Shown piece by piece: positions 42,364 through 48,775 of a stretch of 48,775 bases of DNA. The stretch is from Candidatus Roizmanbacteria bacterium (GTDB taxonomy: Bacteria; Patescibacteriota; Microgenomatia; UBA1406; GWC2-37-13), in assembly GCA_013335175.1 (NCBI GenBank), contig JAAXWC010000010.1, forward strand, positions 1-48,775, given 5' to 3'. The notes beneath the pieces are model-generated. The model did not search any database and was not told where the DNA came from. It saw only the letters and a program-made list of their open reading frames with translations. How positions within the stretch are numbered: the first letter of the stretch is position 1; every line of letters begins with the position of its first letter. Position numbers and translations under genes: made by a program.

Positions 42364-42963
42364 TTATTCAAGTGCATCAAGAAAGGTATTTACCCCGTGA
42401 GCCCAACTTCCATTTGAAGAAGGATTGTATTTACTCATGATATCGGTAGCTGTAACGAGTCCGTGGTCTATATAATTCTGTTTCAAACCACGAGATACTG
42501 TTTCAATGGCGTCAGTATACGAATCAAACCGAGTAACGGTGCTCCCATATATCCCCCATCCCCAGCAATTGTACGAATTATTGGGAATTACACGGCAGAG
42601 ATTGGATTCTTGCATGGCGATTGCAGGTAACAATCGATAATCAAACTGATATTTATCTGCCATTTGGACAATAAAATCAGCGCTATCATAGAGAGGTGAA
42701 TTGTATTTGCGGAAAAAACTTTTTAAATTTGCAGCACGGCCATCTTCGGTTATAGGTTTTGACTCAAAGGTTCCTAAAACAAGTGGTGCAGTGGAGGTAC
42801 CAAAATTTTTCACATCAGATTCAGAAGAACGAGAGATTTCATCGAGGATTTTTTGCGTGGCTAATACGCGTTTATTCTTATGAAGCAGAGATGTCGCAAC
42901 TGCAACATTTAAAATTGCCAAAATTAAAAACGTGGCTAATGAAAATAGCAATTTTCGACCCAT
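42364..42963 (-). CDS. Second secreted glucosaminidase/lysozyme-like protein
   Basis: A 199-residue protein with an N-terminal signal or anchor helix (about 4-27, LLFSLATFLILAILNVAVATSL). Its C-terminal domain parallels the 40284 protein: YRLLPAIAMQESNLCRV (Glu in QES as likely acid), NCWGWGIYG, and DAIETVSRGLKQNYIDHG. The two genes flank tig-DUF5660 in convergent orientation, consistent with an old duplication with inversion or independent recruitment. A TATAGT box (minus strand, 42972-42977) lies 8 nt before the ATG, and a GAGG is also present. Confidence 0.8.
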   Translation of the reverse strand: MGRKLLFSLATFLILAILNVAVATSLLHKNKRVLATQKILDEISRSSESDVKNFGTSTAPLVLGTFESKPITEDGRAANLKSFFRKYNSPLYDSADFIVQMADKYQFDYRLLPAIAMQESNLCRVIPNNSYNCWGWGIYGSTVTRFDSYTDAIETVSRGLKQNYIDHGLVTATDIMSKYNPSSNGSWAHGVNTFLDALE

Positions 42964-43019
42964 ATCCTCTAACTATACGGATATATCTGACGAAAGTCAA
43001 TGTGTGGGAACGTGCAAAT

Positions 43020-43165
43020 TCCGGCTTTTGTTCTGCTTGTCGTCCCATCGAACGAGGGGATCCAAAGTACCGTCACTCCCGCTCGACGGGAGTCGTTGTT
43101 GTGATTTTTTTCACAACGATTCTGGACGCCCCGCCACATCGGCAGATTGCCAGAATGACGATACA
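43020..43165. repeat. Dispersed palindromic repeat element
   Basis: Contains ACTCCCGCTCGACGGGAGT and TTGTGATTTTTTTCACAA stems, plus a CAACGATTCTGGA...CCAGAATGAC arm as in the other intergenic elements. No gene. Confidence 0.65.
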
Positions 43166-43175
43166 TTATAGTATG

Positions 43176-43733
43176 TTATCTCTTTATTTTATAAAAATAG
43201 GTAGGAAATGGTTTGCGGTCTAGTTTTTTTACCAAAAATGTATCCCAGTCGTCGATTCTAAACCCATGGGAAATAATGAGCACAGTTGGTTTTGTTTTTT
43301 TCACTAATTTTTCTTTTATTTGATCAATAACTTTTGGTAAGAGAAACAGGTAAATAATATCTGCCTGGGAAACATCTGTCTTCGTAATATTTTCCGTTTT
43401 ATACGTGAGTTTTCCCTGTATTTTATGAAGTTTTGCGAGAAGTCTTGCCCAATATATGAGAACAGGGTTAATATCTATTCCAACTCCGACTGCTCCATAT
43501 ACATCGACAGCCGTTGAAACGACACGACCGTCGCCGCAACCAAGTTCGAGAAAAAGTGATCCTTTTTTAATGCCTGCCTCTTGAAGAAATGTGATGAGCT
43601 CTTTTCGCTTGGTAGGCACATAGGGCGCACCAAATAAAGAAGAATACAAAAGTGAACCGATATAAACCATAAGTCCGAGCGCAACAAAAAATTCGAAAAT
43701 AAGTGCAACGAAATAGAGCGCTAGATATAGCAT
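43176..43733 (-). CDS. Membrane-tethered class I SAM methyltransferase (FAM173-like)
   Basis: A 185-residue protein. An N-terminal hydrophobic helix (about 3-32) is followed by GAPYVPTKRKELITFLQEAG and the SAM-binding loop LFLELGCGDGRVV (about 60-73), then VGIDINPVLIYWAR and ADIIYLFLLPKVID. The pattern (membrane segment, APYVP, GCGDGR) matches FAM173-type protein-lysine methyltransferases. The target is unknown; a membrane protein substrate is plausible. TACAAT (minus strand, 43740-43745) lies 6 nt before the ATG. Confidence 0.8.
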   Translation of the reverse strand: MLYLALYFVALIFEFFVALGLMVYIGSLLYSSLFGAPYVPTKRKELITFLQEAGIKKGSLFLELGCGDGRVVSTAVDVYGAVGVGIDINPVLIYWARLLAKLHKIQGKLTYKTENITKTDVSQADIIYLFLLPKVIDQIKEKLVKKTKPTVLIISHGFRIDDWDTFLVKKLDRKPFPTYFYKIKR

Positions 43734-43767
43734 GAATATATTGTATACTATACTAGTAAAAATGTAA

Positions 43768-43839
43768 GCCCTTATAGCTTAATGGATAGAGTACTTGGCT
43801 TCGAACCAAGTGATGGGGGTCCGATTCCCTCTAAGGGCA
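43768..43839 (+). tRNA. tRNA-Arg (TCG)
   Basis: 72-nt cloverleaf: acceptor GCCCTTA/TAAGGGC with discriminator A, anticodon stem CTTGG/CCAAG and loop CTTCGAA (anticodon TCG), T-arm around GGTCCGATTCC. CCA is not encoded. Confidence 0.95.
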
Positions 43840-43850
43840 CACAAATAAAC

Positions 43851-45713
43851 TCAGCTCGCGCCACCTCCGCCGCCTCCCCCACCTCCACCTCCGCCGCCAG
43901 AGAAACTTCCCCCAGAACCAGTGTTTATGGAACTTGTTAAAGTAGACGAAATTTCTTGAAAACTGTTTGCAAACTCGGTCGAAAAACTAAGATTTAATCC
44001 CTGTGCAGCATCATTCAGATTACTGCCGGGAATAAAGTACCATGCGGGTACGGCGTTCATTGCCCCTTGTTGGGAAAGAATAATGGGTAAAAATTTTGCG
44101 ACCGTAGAGGCAAGACCCAGTGCCGTTCCATATACCAATATTTCCTGCCAAATGGTAAGAGCTTGGGGAAGTTCGTCTTTAAAGTGCGTAAAATCCTTTA
44201 AAAATTGTCGGAATGAACGCCATTTGAGAGCCTCCTCTGCTGCTTTTTTGTTCCAACGTAAAAATAGTCTCCCTAATAATGCACTGAGTGTAAACACCAT
44301 TACAAGGAAGAAAATCCCTACTTTGAGAAAGCCTGATGAAAGGTTAATTTTAAGCGTATAAGTGAGCACCAACAAAATGAAAGCTCCAAAGAATGTGTTT
44401 GCAATTATAAAGTAGTAGTGCCAGTGCTTTCCTTCCGGTTCAATAAAATGATGTTCTTTTGATTCATTTACGACTGCTTTTTGCCACGTTGTGAAAAAAA
44501 GGCCAGTCTCTGTTTTATGCGATTTCATCCATTCTTTAAACTCATCCATATCAACCTGTTTCTTTTCTTGAAACAAAAATCCCATGAGCAACATTTCAAA
44601 TTCAGACAATGTATCCCAAGAAGCCATTTGATAATCTGTATGGAATACATAATGGTATTTTTTTTCTGTTGAAACAAAAAGTAATCCCTTTTGATAGTAT
44701 GGTTGTGCCTCAATTTTTATATACCTACGTCGAGCAAGATCGAGGATGGTGGCGGTGAGTACATCGGTATTGGGTTTTCCTCCTTGAGAAAGAAGAACAG
44801 AAACGAGAGCTGGTTTAAGATCGCTCGGAGGGAAGTGGACATACTTTGGTATATCGGGGAACTTATATTCTTTGCCGTGCTGTTTCCATTTTTTATACCA
44901 AAAGATGATCCATCCTGCCGGTACAAACAGAAAAAATAAAAGCATGAATAAGGTACTGTTTTTTGCACGTTGTTGTTCCCCAATCTCTTCTGCCTGAATT
45001 TTTGTCAGAGCGTTTTGCGGAAGAAAAGTGCCTTCTATGAGTGACGAAGGTAGCAACTCGCGCAGTTCGACGTATTGGTTTGCAGGTAAATTTGCTACTC
45101 GAAGTACTGTCGTTCCGGTATTTGAAATGGTTATTGTTCCCTGTGGGCCATGTCCCCAGACATACACGCTCGATTTTGGAGTCTGTAACGGTGGGACAAC
45201 CGTTATTTCGACACTATCTGTTCGTGCGCCCCACTTATCACCAATAATTTTCCAGTACCATTCCGCCACATCCTGATACTTTGTAATCGCGCCTGTAAGG
45301 TGATAATTTATGAAGAATGTTTTATCTTCATTCTCAGCAGAAAAATATCCCTCTGCGTGCATAGACGTAGACGTATTGACTACCGCATAGTTTTGTACTG
45401 GTCTGTTTTCATCGGGTTCGTAGATGCGAGTATACGGCGAAAAATAACTATCTTGGACCTCTCCCACCACAACATTGCTTATTGTTTGATGTTCTGTGAT
45501 AGGTATATCCCAGTAGATCTGGCTAAAAGAGCCAGAAAACCGAAACGTTCGCTTTTCGGTAATATCTACAGAACCGTCTTTTTGAATGGTAGCTTCGATA
45601 GAGACTTTGGGAAAGTAAAATGATCGGGAAGAAGCAGAAACAGGAAGCGAAAAAAATAATAAAACAGTACAAAATAGAGCAATCAAACTAACATATTGCA
45701 GATAGTGTTTCAT
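43851..45713 (-). CDS. DUF2207 membrane protein with glycine-rich tail
   Basis: A 620-residue protein. A signal peptide (about 1-27) is followed by an extracellular beta domain typical of DUF2207 (SIEATIQKDGSVDITEKRTFRFSG, FSQIYWDIPI). After a membrane helix (about 255-275) comes a cytoplasmic part with PPSDLKPALVSVLLSQGG and TATILDLARRRYIKIE, then two more membrane helices (about 430-480). The C-terminus is a glycine run (GGGG... AS), as is common in this family. The function is unknown. It starts 6 bp after the mntP stop, so the two form an operon. Confidence 0.85.
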   Translation of the reverse strand: MKHYLQYVSLIALFCTVLLFFSLPVSASSRSFYFPKVSIEATIQKDGSVDITEKRTFRFSGSFSQIYWDIPITEHQTISNVVVGEVQDSYFSPYTRIYEPDENRPVQNYAVVNTSTSMHAEGYFSAENEDKTFFINYHLTGAITKYQDVAEWYWKIIGDKWGARTDSVEITVVPPLQTPKSSVYVWGHGPQGTITISNTGTTVLRVANLPANQYVELRELLPSSLIEGTFLPQNALTKIQAEEIGEQQRAKNSTLFMLLFFLFVPAGWIIFWYKKWKQHGKEYKFPDIPKYVHFPPSDLKPALVSVLLSQGGKPNTDVLTATILDLARRRYIKIEAQPYYQKGLLFVSTEKKYHYVFHTDYQMASWDTLSEFEMLLMGFLFQEKKQVDMDEFKEWMKSHKTETGLFFTTWQKAVVNESKEHHFIEPEGKHWHYYFIIANTFFGAFILLVLTYTLKINLSSGFLKVGIFFLVMVFTLSALLGRLFLRWNKKAAEEALKWRSFRQFLKDFTHFKDELPQALTIWQEILVYGTALGLASTVAKFLPIILSQQGAMNAVPAWYFIPGSNLNDAAQGLNLSFSTEFANSFQEISSTLTSSINTGSGGSFSGGGGGGGGGGGGGAS

Positions 45714-45719
45714 AGTATG

Positions 45720-46277
45720 CTACGAAAAGAACAAATGTTCTATCAATATTTTAATTCCAATACAAATAAGTACAGCACCACCAATAATTTTCACCTTGTT
45801 TTGGCATACGTTTTTTAGCCTGTCCCCTGCTGAATAACCGGTAAAAGCGGTTATAAAAGTGGTAATTGCGATAATGGCTACATTTTGCAGGATAGGTTGT
45901 TTTAAAAATGCAAGCGTTATGCCCACCACTAAGGCGTCTATACTTGTTGCAATAATCAAAAAGAGCAGCGATCTTATTTTTAAAGTACCCTTTTTTTTGT
46001 TACAGAGTTCAGTATCTCGGGAGTCTCGTATCATGTTGAGGCCAATTCCTCCGAGAAGAAAAAAAGCAATCCAATGGTCTACCCCACTTACAAAACCGCT
46101 AAAACCTATTCCAAGCAAAGATCCAATCAGAGCCATTCCTGCCTGGCCGATTGCAAAGCACAACCCAATGAGTACAGATCGAAGTAATGTTGTATTCAGA
46201 CTTGTGGCGCCTTCGACGACAGCTACAGAAAATGTGTCAAAATTAAGGCTTATCGCAATTAGGAATGGCAGGAGCAT
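45720..46277 (-). CDS. mntP: Manganese efflux pump MntP
   Basis: A 185-residue, six-helix membrane protein. The two internally repeated halves carry the acidic residues of the MntP/YebN family: ISLNFDTFSVAVVEGA near the start and IATSIDALVVGITLAFL in the second half, with HWIAFFLLGGIGLNMI between them. It exports Mn2+. The frame runs 36 residues further upstream but MLLPFLIAISLNFD fits the family; TACAAT (minus strand, 46284-46289) lies 6 nt before that ATG and would be inside the longer frame. Confidence 0.85.
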   Translation of the reverse strand: MLLPFLIAISLNFDTFSVAVVEGATSLNTTLLRSVLIGLCFAIGQAGMALIGSLLGIGFSGFVSGVDHWIAFFLLGGIGLNMIRDSRDTELCNKKKGTLKIRSLLFLIIATSIDALVVGITLAFLKQPILQNVAIIAITTFITAFTGYSAGDRLKNVCQNKVKIIGGAVLICIGIKILIEHLFFS

Positions 46278-46283
46278 GATTTT

Positions 46284-46289
46284 ATTGTA
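46284..46289 (-). promoter_or_regulatory. -10 box of the mntP-DUF2207 operon
   Basis: TACAAT, minus strand, 6 nt before the chosen mntP ATG. I see no obvious Mn-riboswitch-like leader; with this promoter there would be none. Confidence 0.4.
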
Positions 46290-46369
46290 ACAGATGAAAC
46301 ATATTTTTAAGCGATTCTTCAGAAACGCTTGATAGCATGAACATAACACGATAAACACAAAATGGCACG

Positions 46370-46495
46370 TTTGATACCGTTGCAAGGACGTCCCCGCCTT
46401 GGATCACAGTCCGGGACAGGCTCCGACGGGGATCCATGGTTAGTGTAACCATATGAGAGATGGATTCCCCTTTCCAGGGGAATGACGAACAAACC
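46370..46495. repeat. Dispersed intergenic repeat element
   Basis: Contains CAGTCCGGGACAGGCTCCGA and GGATCCATG words shared with 290-350 and the TGGATTCCCCTTTCCAGGGG arm shared with the 160-bp unit. No gene. Confidence 0.7.
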
Positions 46496-46548
46496 TGTCA
46501 GTCTGTTTTGAGATTGGTATATTACGATTTTGTTAAAATTCACTAACT

Positions 46549-47328
46549 ATGTATCTCCGTAAAATTATATTCAAAGTTATAGCCTTCATTTTCTTTTTTT
46601 CTATCGTTTTTTTTGGTATTCGATATTTTAATTTGCTTCCACAGGAAAAGCTGAATCAAAATATTAACTCAATACCATGGTTATTTTCTGCGATTAGCCT
46701 AGTATTTAGCATTTTGTCTGGTTTTGTTATTCAATCGAAATGGCAAACATGGGATTCACTTATAGACGCCATTCGTGGCGAGTTGAGTGCATTCCGCCAA
46801 TTAAATATATTGGCAAATCATCTGCCAGAAGCTCGGCAACAGAAAATGAGATATGAGATATGTAACTATCTTGATCTTCTCATTCATGATCCATGGGAAA
46901 ATCAGGATAAAGGTATTCGTTCAGAAAAAATTGAAAAGGCTTTAACACAATTAGAAGATTTCATTTTTACCGAATCGAATAAAGCTTCAGGAATTGGGCA
47001 TATAGCATTTGAATTATTAAGCAAAATTATGGAATGTCGCGAACAAAGACTGCAAAATAGTGGCCGGCATATGCCGGTAATGCTTCGCGCTTTTATTATT
47101 TTGGCAACCTATACGATTATCTTTACTTCGTTATTTATTGGTGTGAATACCATTTCCTATGATTATATTTTTACCGTTTTAATAGCTTTGCTTTCCTACG
47201 GTATTTATCTGCTTATAGATGATCTGGATCATCCATATCGACCGGGAAACTGGCATGTGAAAAATGATGAATACAAAGCATTTTTATCGGAGGTCAGCGA
47301 AAAATGCGGGTATGTTATTGCGAGGTAG
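46549..47328 (+). CDS. Bestrophin-like (DUF4239-type) membrane protein
   Basis: A 259-residue protein with four predicted membrane helices: two near the N-terminus (about 7-27 and 43-62) and two in the C-terminal part (about 183-205 and 208-225). Between them is a helical cytoplasmic segment (RGELSAFRQLNILANHLPEARQQ). The layout and the end LLIDDLDHPYRPGNWHV recall the DUF4239/bestrophin-like family (conserved D-x-D-x-P-F/Y). Channel function is not established. TAAAAT ends 9 nt before the ATG. Its end overlaps the convergent 47315 gene by 14 bp. Confidence 0.6.
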   Translation: MYLRKIIFKVIAFIFFFSIVFFGIRYFNLLPQEKLNQNINSIPWLFSAISLVFSILSGFVIQSKWQTWDSLIDAIRGELSAFRQLNILANHLPEARQQKMRYEICNYLDLLIHDPWENQDKGIRSEKIEKALTQLEDFIFTESNKASGIGHIAFELLSKIMECREQRLQNSGRHMPVMLRAFIILATYTIIFTSLFIGVNTISYDYIFTVLIALLSYGIYLLIDDLDHPYRPGNWHVKNDEYKAFLSEVSEKCGYVIAR

Positions 47329-47914
47329 GATCCGGGAAAAGAAGTTCTTGCTTAAGCACATGGACTTTTTCAAGGAATTCTGGTGTTAATCTCGGAGGAT
47401 ATAAGCTAGCCAACTCCATGGTTTTTTGACGAATATCATTTGATAAGGCTGATTCTTCTCCCGGTATTCCAGCATTTTGATCTGGGAGAAATACGGTTGA
47501 TTTTCTCTCGCCTGTTTTAGGGTCTAAGAGTCTTAAACCACTAAAATAAGCTACATTTATTCCTTGTTTTACAGGTTGAAAAGTATTAGAAAGGGGAAGC
47601 GATTTTTCTTTTGTTAGTTGTTTTCTCCAAAACAAAATCTCATAAAGCAGTTGATCTGCTATTTCTTCTCCTAAACCATAACGATGGATAGAAACATAGG
47701 AGGTTCCTAAATATTCAAGTAGCTGTTGAATTCTTTCCTCTAATTGCGCCTGGGTGTCTATTCCATTTGCGAGATCTCTGCTTAAATCATTATATCGCGT
47801 TGCAGCCTGTTGAAATGTAGTTATTGTTGAAAAAGTCTTCTCTTCGATACATATAAGATCTCGTTTTCTTGGGGCAGGGAGTGGGGGAACAGAATAATCC
47901 TCTTTCTTGCTCAT
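47315..47914 (-). CDS. Hypothetical protein, 199 residues
   Basis: A soluble protein with a charged N-terminus (MSKKEDYSVPPLPAPRKRDL), a helical middle (TQAQLEERIQQLLEYLG, EIADQLLYEILFWRKQL) and a segment LRLLDPKTGERKSTVFLPDQ. I recognise no family and no catalytic residues. TACCAT (minus strand, 47921-47926) lies 6 nt before the ATG, a weak match to the leaderless pattern of the window. Convergent with the DUF4239-like gene. Confidence 0.6.
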   Translation of the reverse strand: MSKKEDYSVPPLPAPRKRDLICIEEKTFSTITTFQQAATRYNDLSRDLANGIDTQAQLEERIQQLLEYLGTSYVSIHRYGLGEEIADQLLYEILFWRKQLTKEKSLPLSNTFQPVKQGINVAYFSGLRLLDPKTGERKSTVFLPDQNAGIPGEESALSNDIRQKTMELASLYPPRLTPEFLEKVHVLKQELLFPDPTSQ

Positions 47915-47929
47915 GCGAATATGGTACCC

Positions 47930-48480
47930 GCCCTTATTAAGAATGTCAATAGGTACTATTCGGCTTTCCGGACTTGCACGAGAATGGCGGCGTCCCCGTG
48001 CACGCGGAGCGATAAGCGAGCTAGGTGCGGGGAGACTTCGAGTGACAGGACACCCTTCTTTTTGAACGGTGGGATTGCTTCGTCATTTCACTCCTTGCAA
48101 TGACTAACAAACGTCATCCCGAACTTGCACGCCATGGCGGCGACAGCCATGCGGCATCGCAGGGCATGCCAGGGATCTGGGATCTATTCAATAATGCATA
48201 CGATGAAATCAATCAAGCGGTAAAATTAAATAGATTCCGGATCACGCTCATTCTATTCGCTGTCCGGAATGACGACGCTACTCCCTTTTCACAACGATTT
48301 CCCTCGACCACATGCCCTTTTTCATACGGGGACTTCTTTACGGTCGCCCGACAAGCGGCAATGACAAACAAACGTCATCCTCGGACAAGTCTGTCGAGAC
48401 GACAGACGCCGATCCGGGGATCCAGTTGAAAATTATACCTCTGGATTCCCCTGTTCAGGGGAATGACGAACAAACCACAA
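47930..48480. repeat. Dispersed repeat cluster, gene-free
   Basis: No credible gene in this stretch of about 550 bp. Recognisable modules: GCACGCCATGGCGGCGACA and GCGGCATCGCAGGGCATGCC (as at 205-250), AATAGATTCCGGATC, and the TGGATTCCCCTGTTCAGGGG arm at about 48441-48465. Frames here encode only repeat-type peptides. Confidence 0.8.
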
Positions 48481-48508
48481 AACCAGGTCGATAAAATCAA
48501 AACCGGGT

Positions 48509-48537
48509 TTGAATTAACGTGATTGAGATCGTATAAT
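48509..48537 (+). promoter_or_regulatory. Sigma-70-like promoter of the right-edge tandem array
   Basis: TTGAAT (48509-48514), 17-bp spacer, TATAAT (48532-48537). The expected start of transcription is near 48544, a few bases before the first repeat unit. Confidence 0.65.
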
Positions 48538-48549
48538 ACAATACAGAAA

Positions 48550-48775
48550 GGATCCGTAGCTCAATTGGTAGTCCGCCGAAGTGGCGGGCTTAACCAGCAT
48601 CGGGGACGGTTATTAAAAATAGGATCCGTAGCTCAGTTGGTAGTCCGCCGAAGTGGCGGGCTTAACCAGCAGCGGGGACGGTTATTAAATAGGATCCGTA
48701 GCTCAGTTGGTAGTCCGCCGAAGTGGCGGGCTTAACCAGCAGCGGGGACGGTTATTAAATAGGATCCGTAGCTCA
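48550..48775 (+). repeat. Tandem 70-bp array with tRNA D-arm-like units (possible non-coding RNA)
   Basis: Units start with GGATCCGTAGCTCA at 48550, 48622, 48692 and 48762 (periods 72, 70, 70; last unit cut by the edge). Units 2 and 3 are identical. Each begins like the 5' part of a tRNA (GTAGCTCAGTTGGTAG), then forms a strong 7-bp hairpin GTCCGCC-GAAGT-GGCGGGC and a second stem TAACC...GGTTA. There is no TTC-type T-arm and no matching D-stem or acceptor, so the units are not ordinary tRNAs. Confidence 0.8.

Noticed and set aside
43851-43920. Glycine-codon run as a microsatellite or assembly error
   Set aside because: Polyglycine C-terminal tails are common in DUF2207 proteins, so this is likely genuine coding sequence.
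48550-48623. Ordinary tRNA gene
   Set aside because: Only the D-arm-like start matches. There is no 7-bp acceptor, no matching D-stem and no TTC-type T-arm.
48550-48775. CRISPR array
   Set aside because: The repeats are contiguous 70-bp units with no unique spacers, and no cas genes are nearby.
1-48775. UGA recoding as in Absconditabacteria/Gracilibacteria
   Set aside because: Several genes end at TGA in good family positions, and conserved proteins read through without internal TGA.

Overview
The window looks like a chromosome segment of a Patescibacteria (Candidate Phyla Radiation) bacterium, possibly a Microgenomates-type lineage. The reasons are the slimmed translation enzymes (PheT without its tRNA-binding B2 domain, ThrS without TGS, trigger factor without the PPIase domain), small DUF5660-like and DUF5674-like proteins, a giant NVGIGTTSP-repeat surface fibre, and many intergenic repeats of the 'VIPAKAGIQ' type. 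TGA behaves as a stop, so recoding is not indicated. The taxon is inferred from these traits only.

Layout: 1-111 is the tail of a gene entering from the left, followed by repeats. 699-4472 (minus) is a housekeeping run: small membrane protein, recG, rpmF, nusB, rnc, rpsP. It is divergent from a class A penicillin-binding protein at 4515-7073. A 160-bp tandem repeat block fills 7.1-7.8 kb. 7816-15421 (minus) keeps the classic order thrS-infC-rpmI-rplT-pheS-pheT and ends in two LiaF/DUF5668-type membrane proteins. A leader with mutually exclusive hairpins precedes thrS.

16037-31404 (plus) is a surface module: a 3512-residue membrane-anchored fibre (about 29 NVGIGTTSP-like repeats, PA14, S74 intramolecular chaperone/peptidase), a double GT2 glycosyltransferase, and a fusion of a GT-C membrane glycosyltransferase with a GH5-like hydrolase. 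Together they could build and glycosylate a cell-surface adhesin.

31.4-38.5 kb is an accessory stretch. It has a divergent sigma-70-like protein, an N-acetyltransferase(NAT)-like Cys-His-Asp enzyme, a small two-gene unit between 48-bp direct repeats, a Cys-rich secreted protein, orphan proteins, a pseudopilin-like protein and a GNAT acetyltransferase. It ends at a GIY-YIG nuclease remnant and tRNA-Val/tRNA-Asp genes. 38.7-47.9 kb holds mtaB, a secreted muralytic protein with a terminator-like attenuator in its leader, a short trigger factor, a DUF5660-like protein, a second muralytic protein, a membrane-tethered methyltransferase, tRNA-Arg, a DUF2207 protein, MntP and two poorly known proteins. 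The right edge carries more dispersed repeats and then a promoter-headed tandem array of 70-bp units with a tRNA D-arm-like start, cut by the window end.

A striking global feature is that about eighteen genes have a -10-like hexamer ending only 5-9 nt before the start codon, which suggests widespread leaderless transcription. The few genes with true leaders (thrS, the secreted protein at 40284) are those with strong RNA structures.
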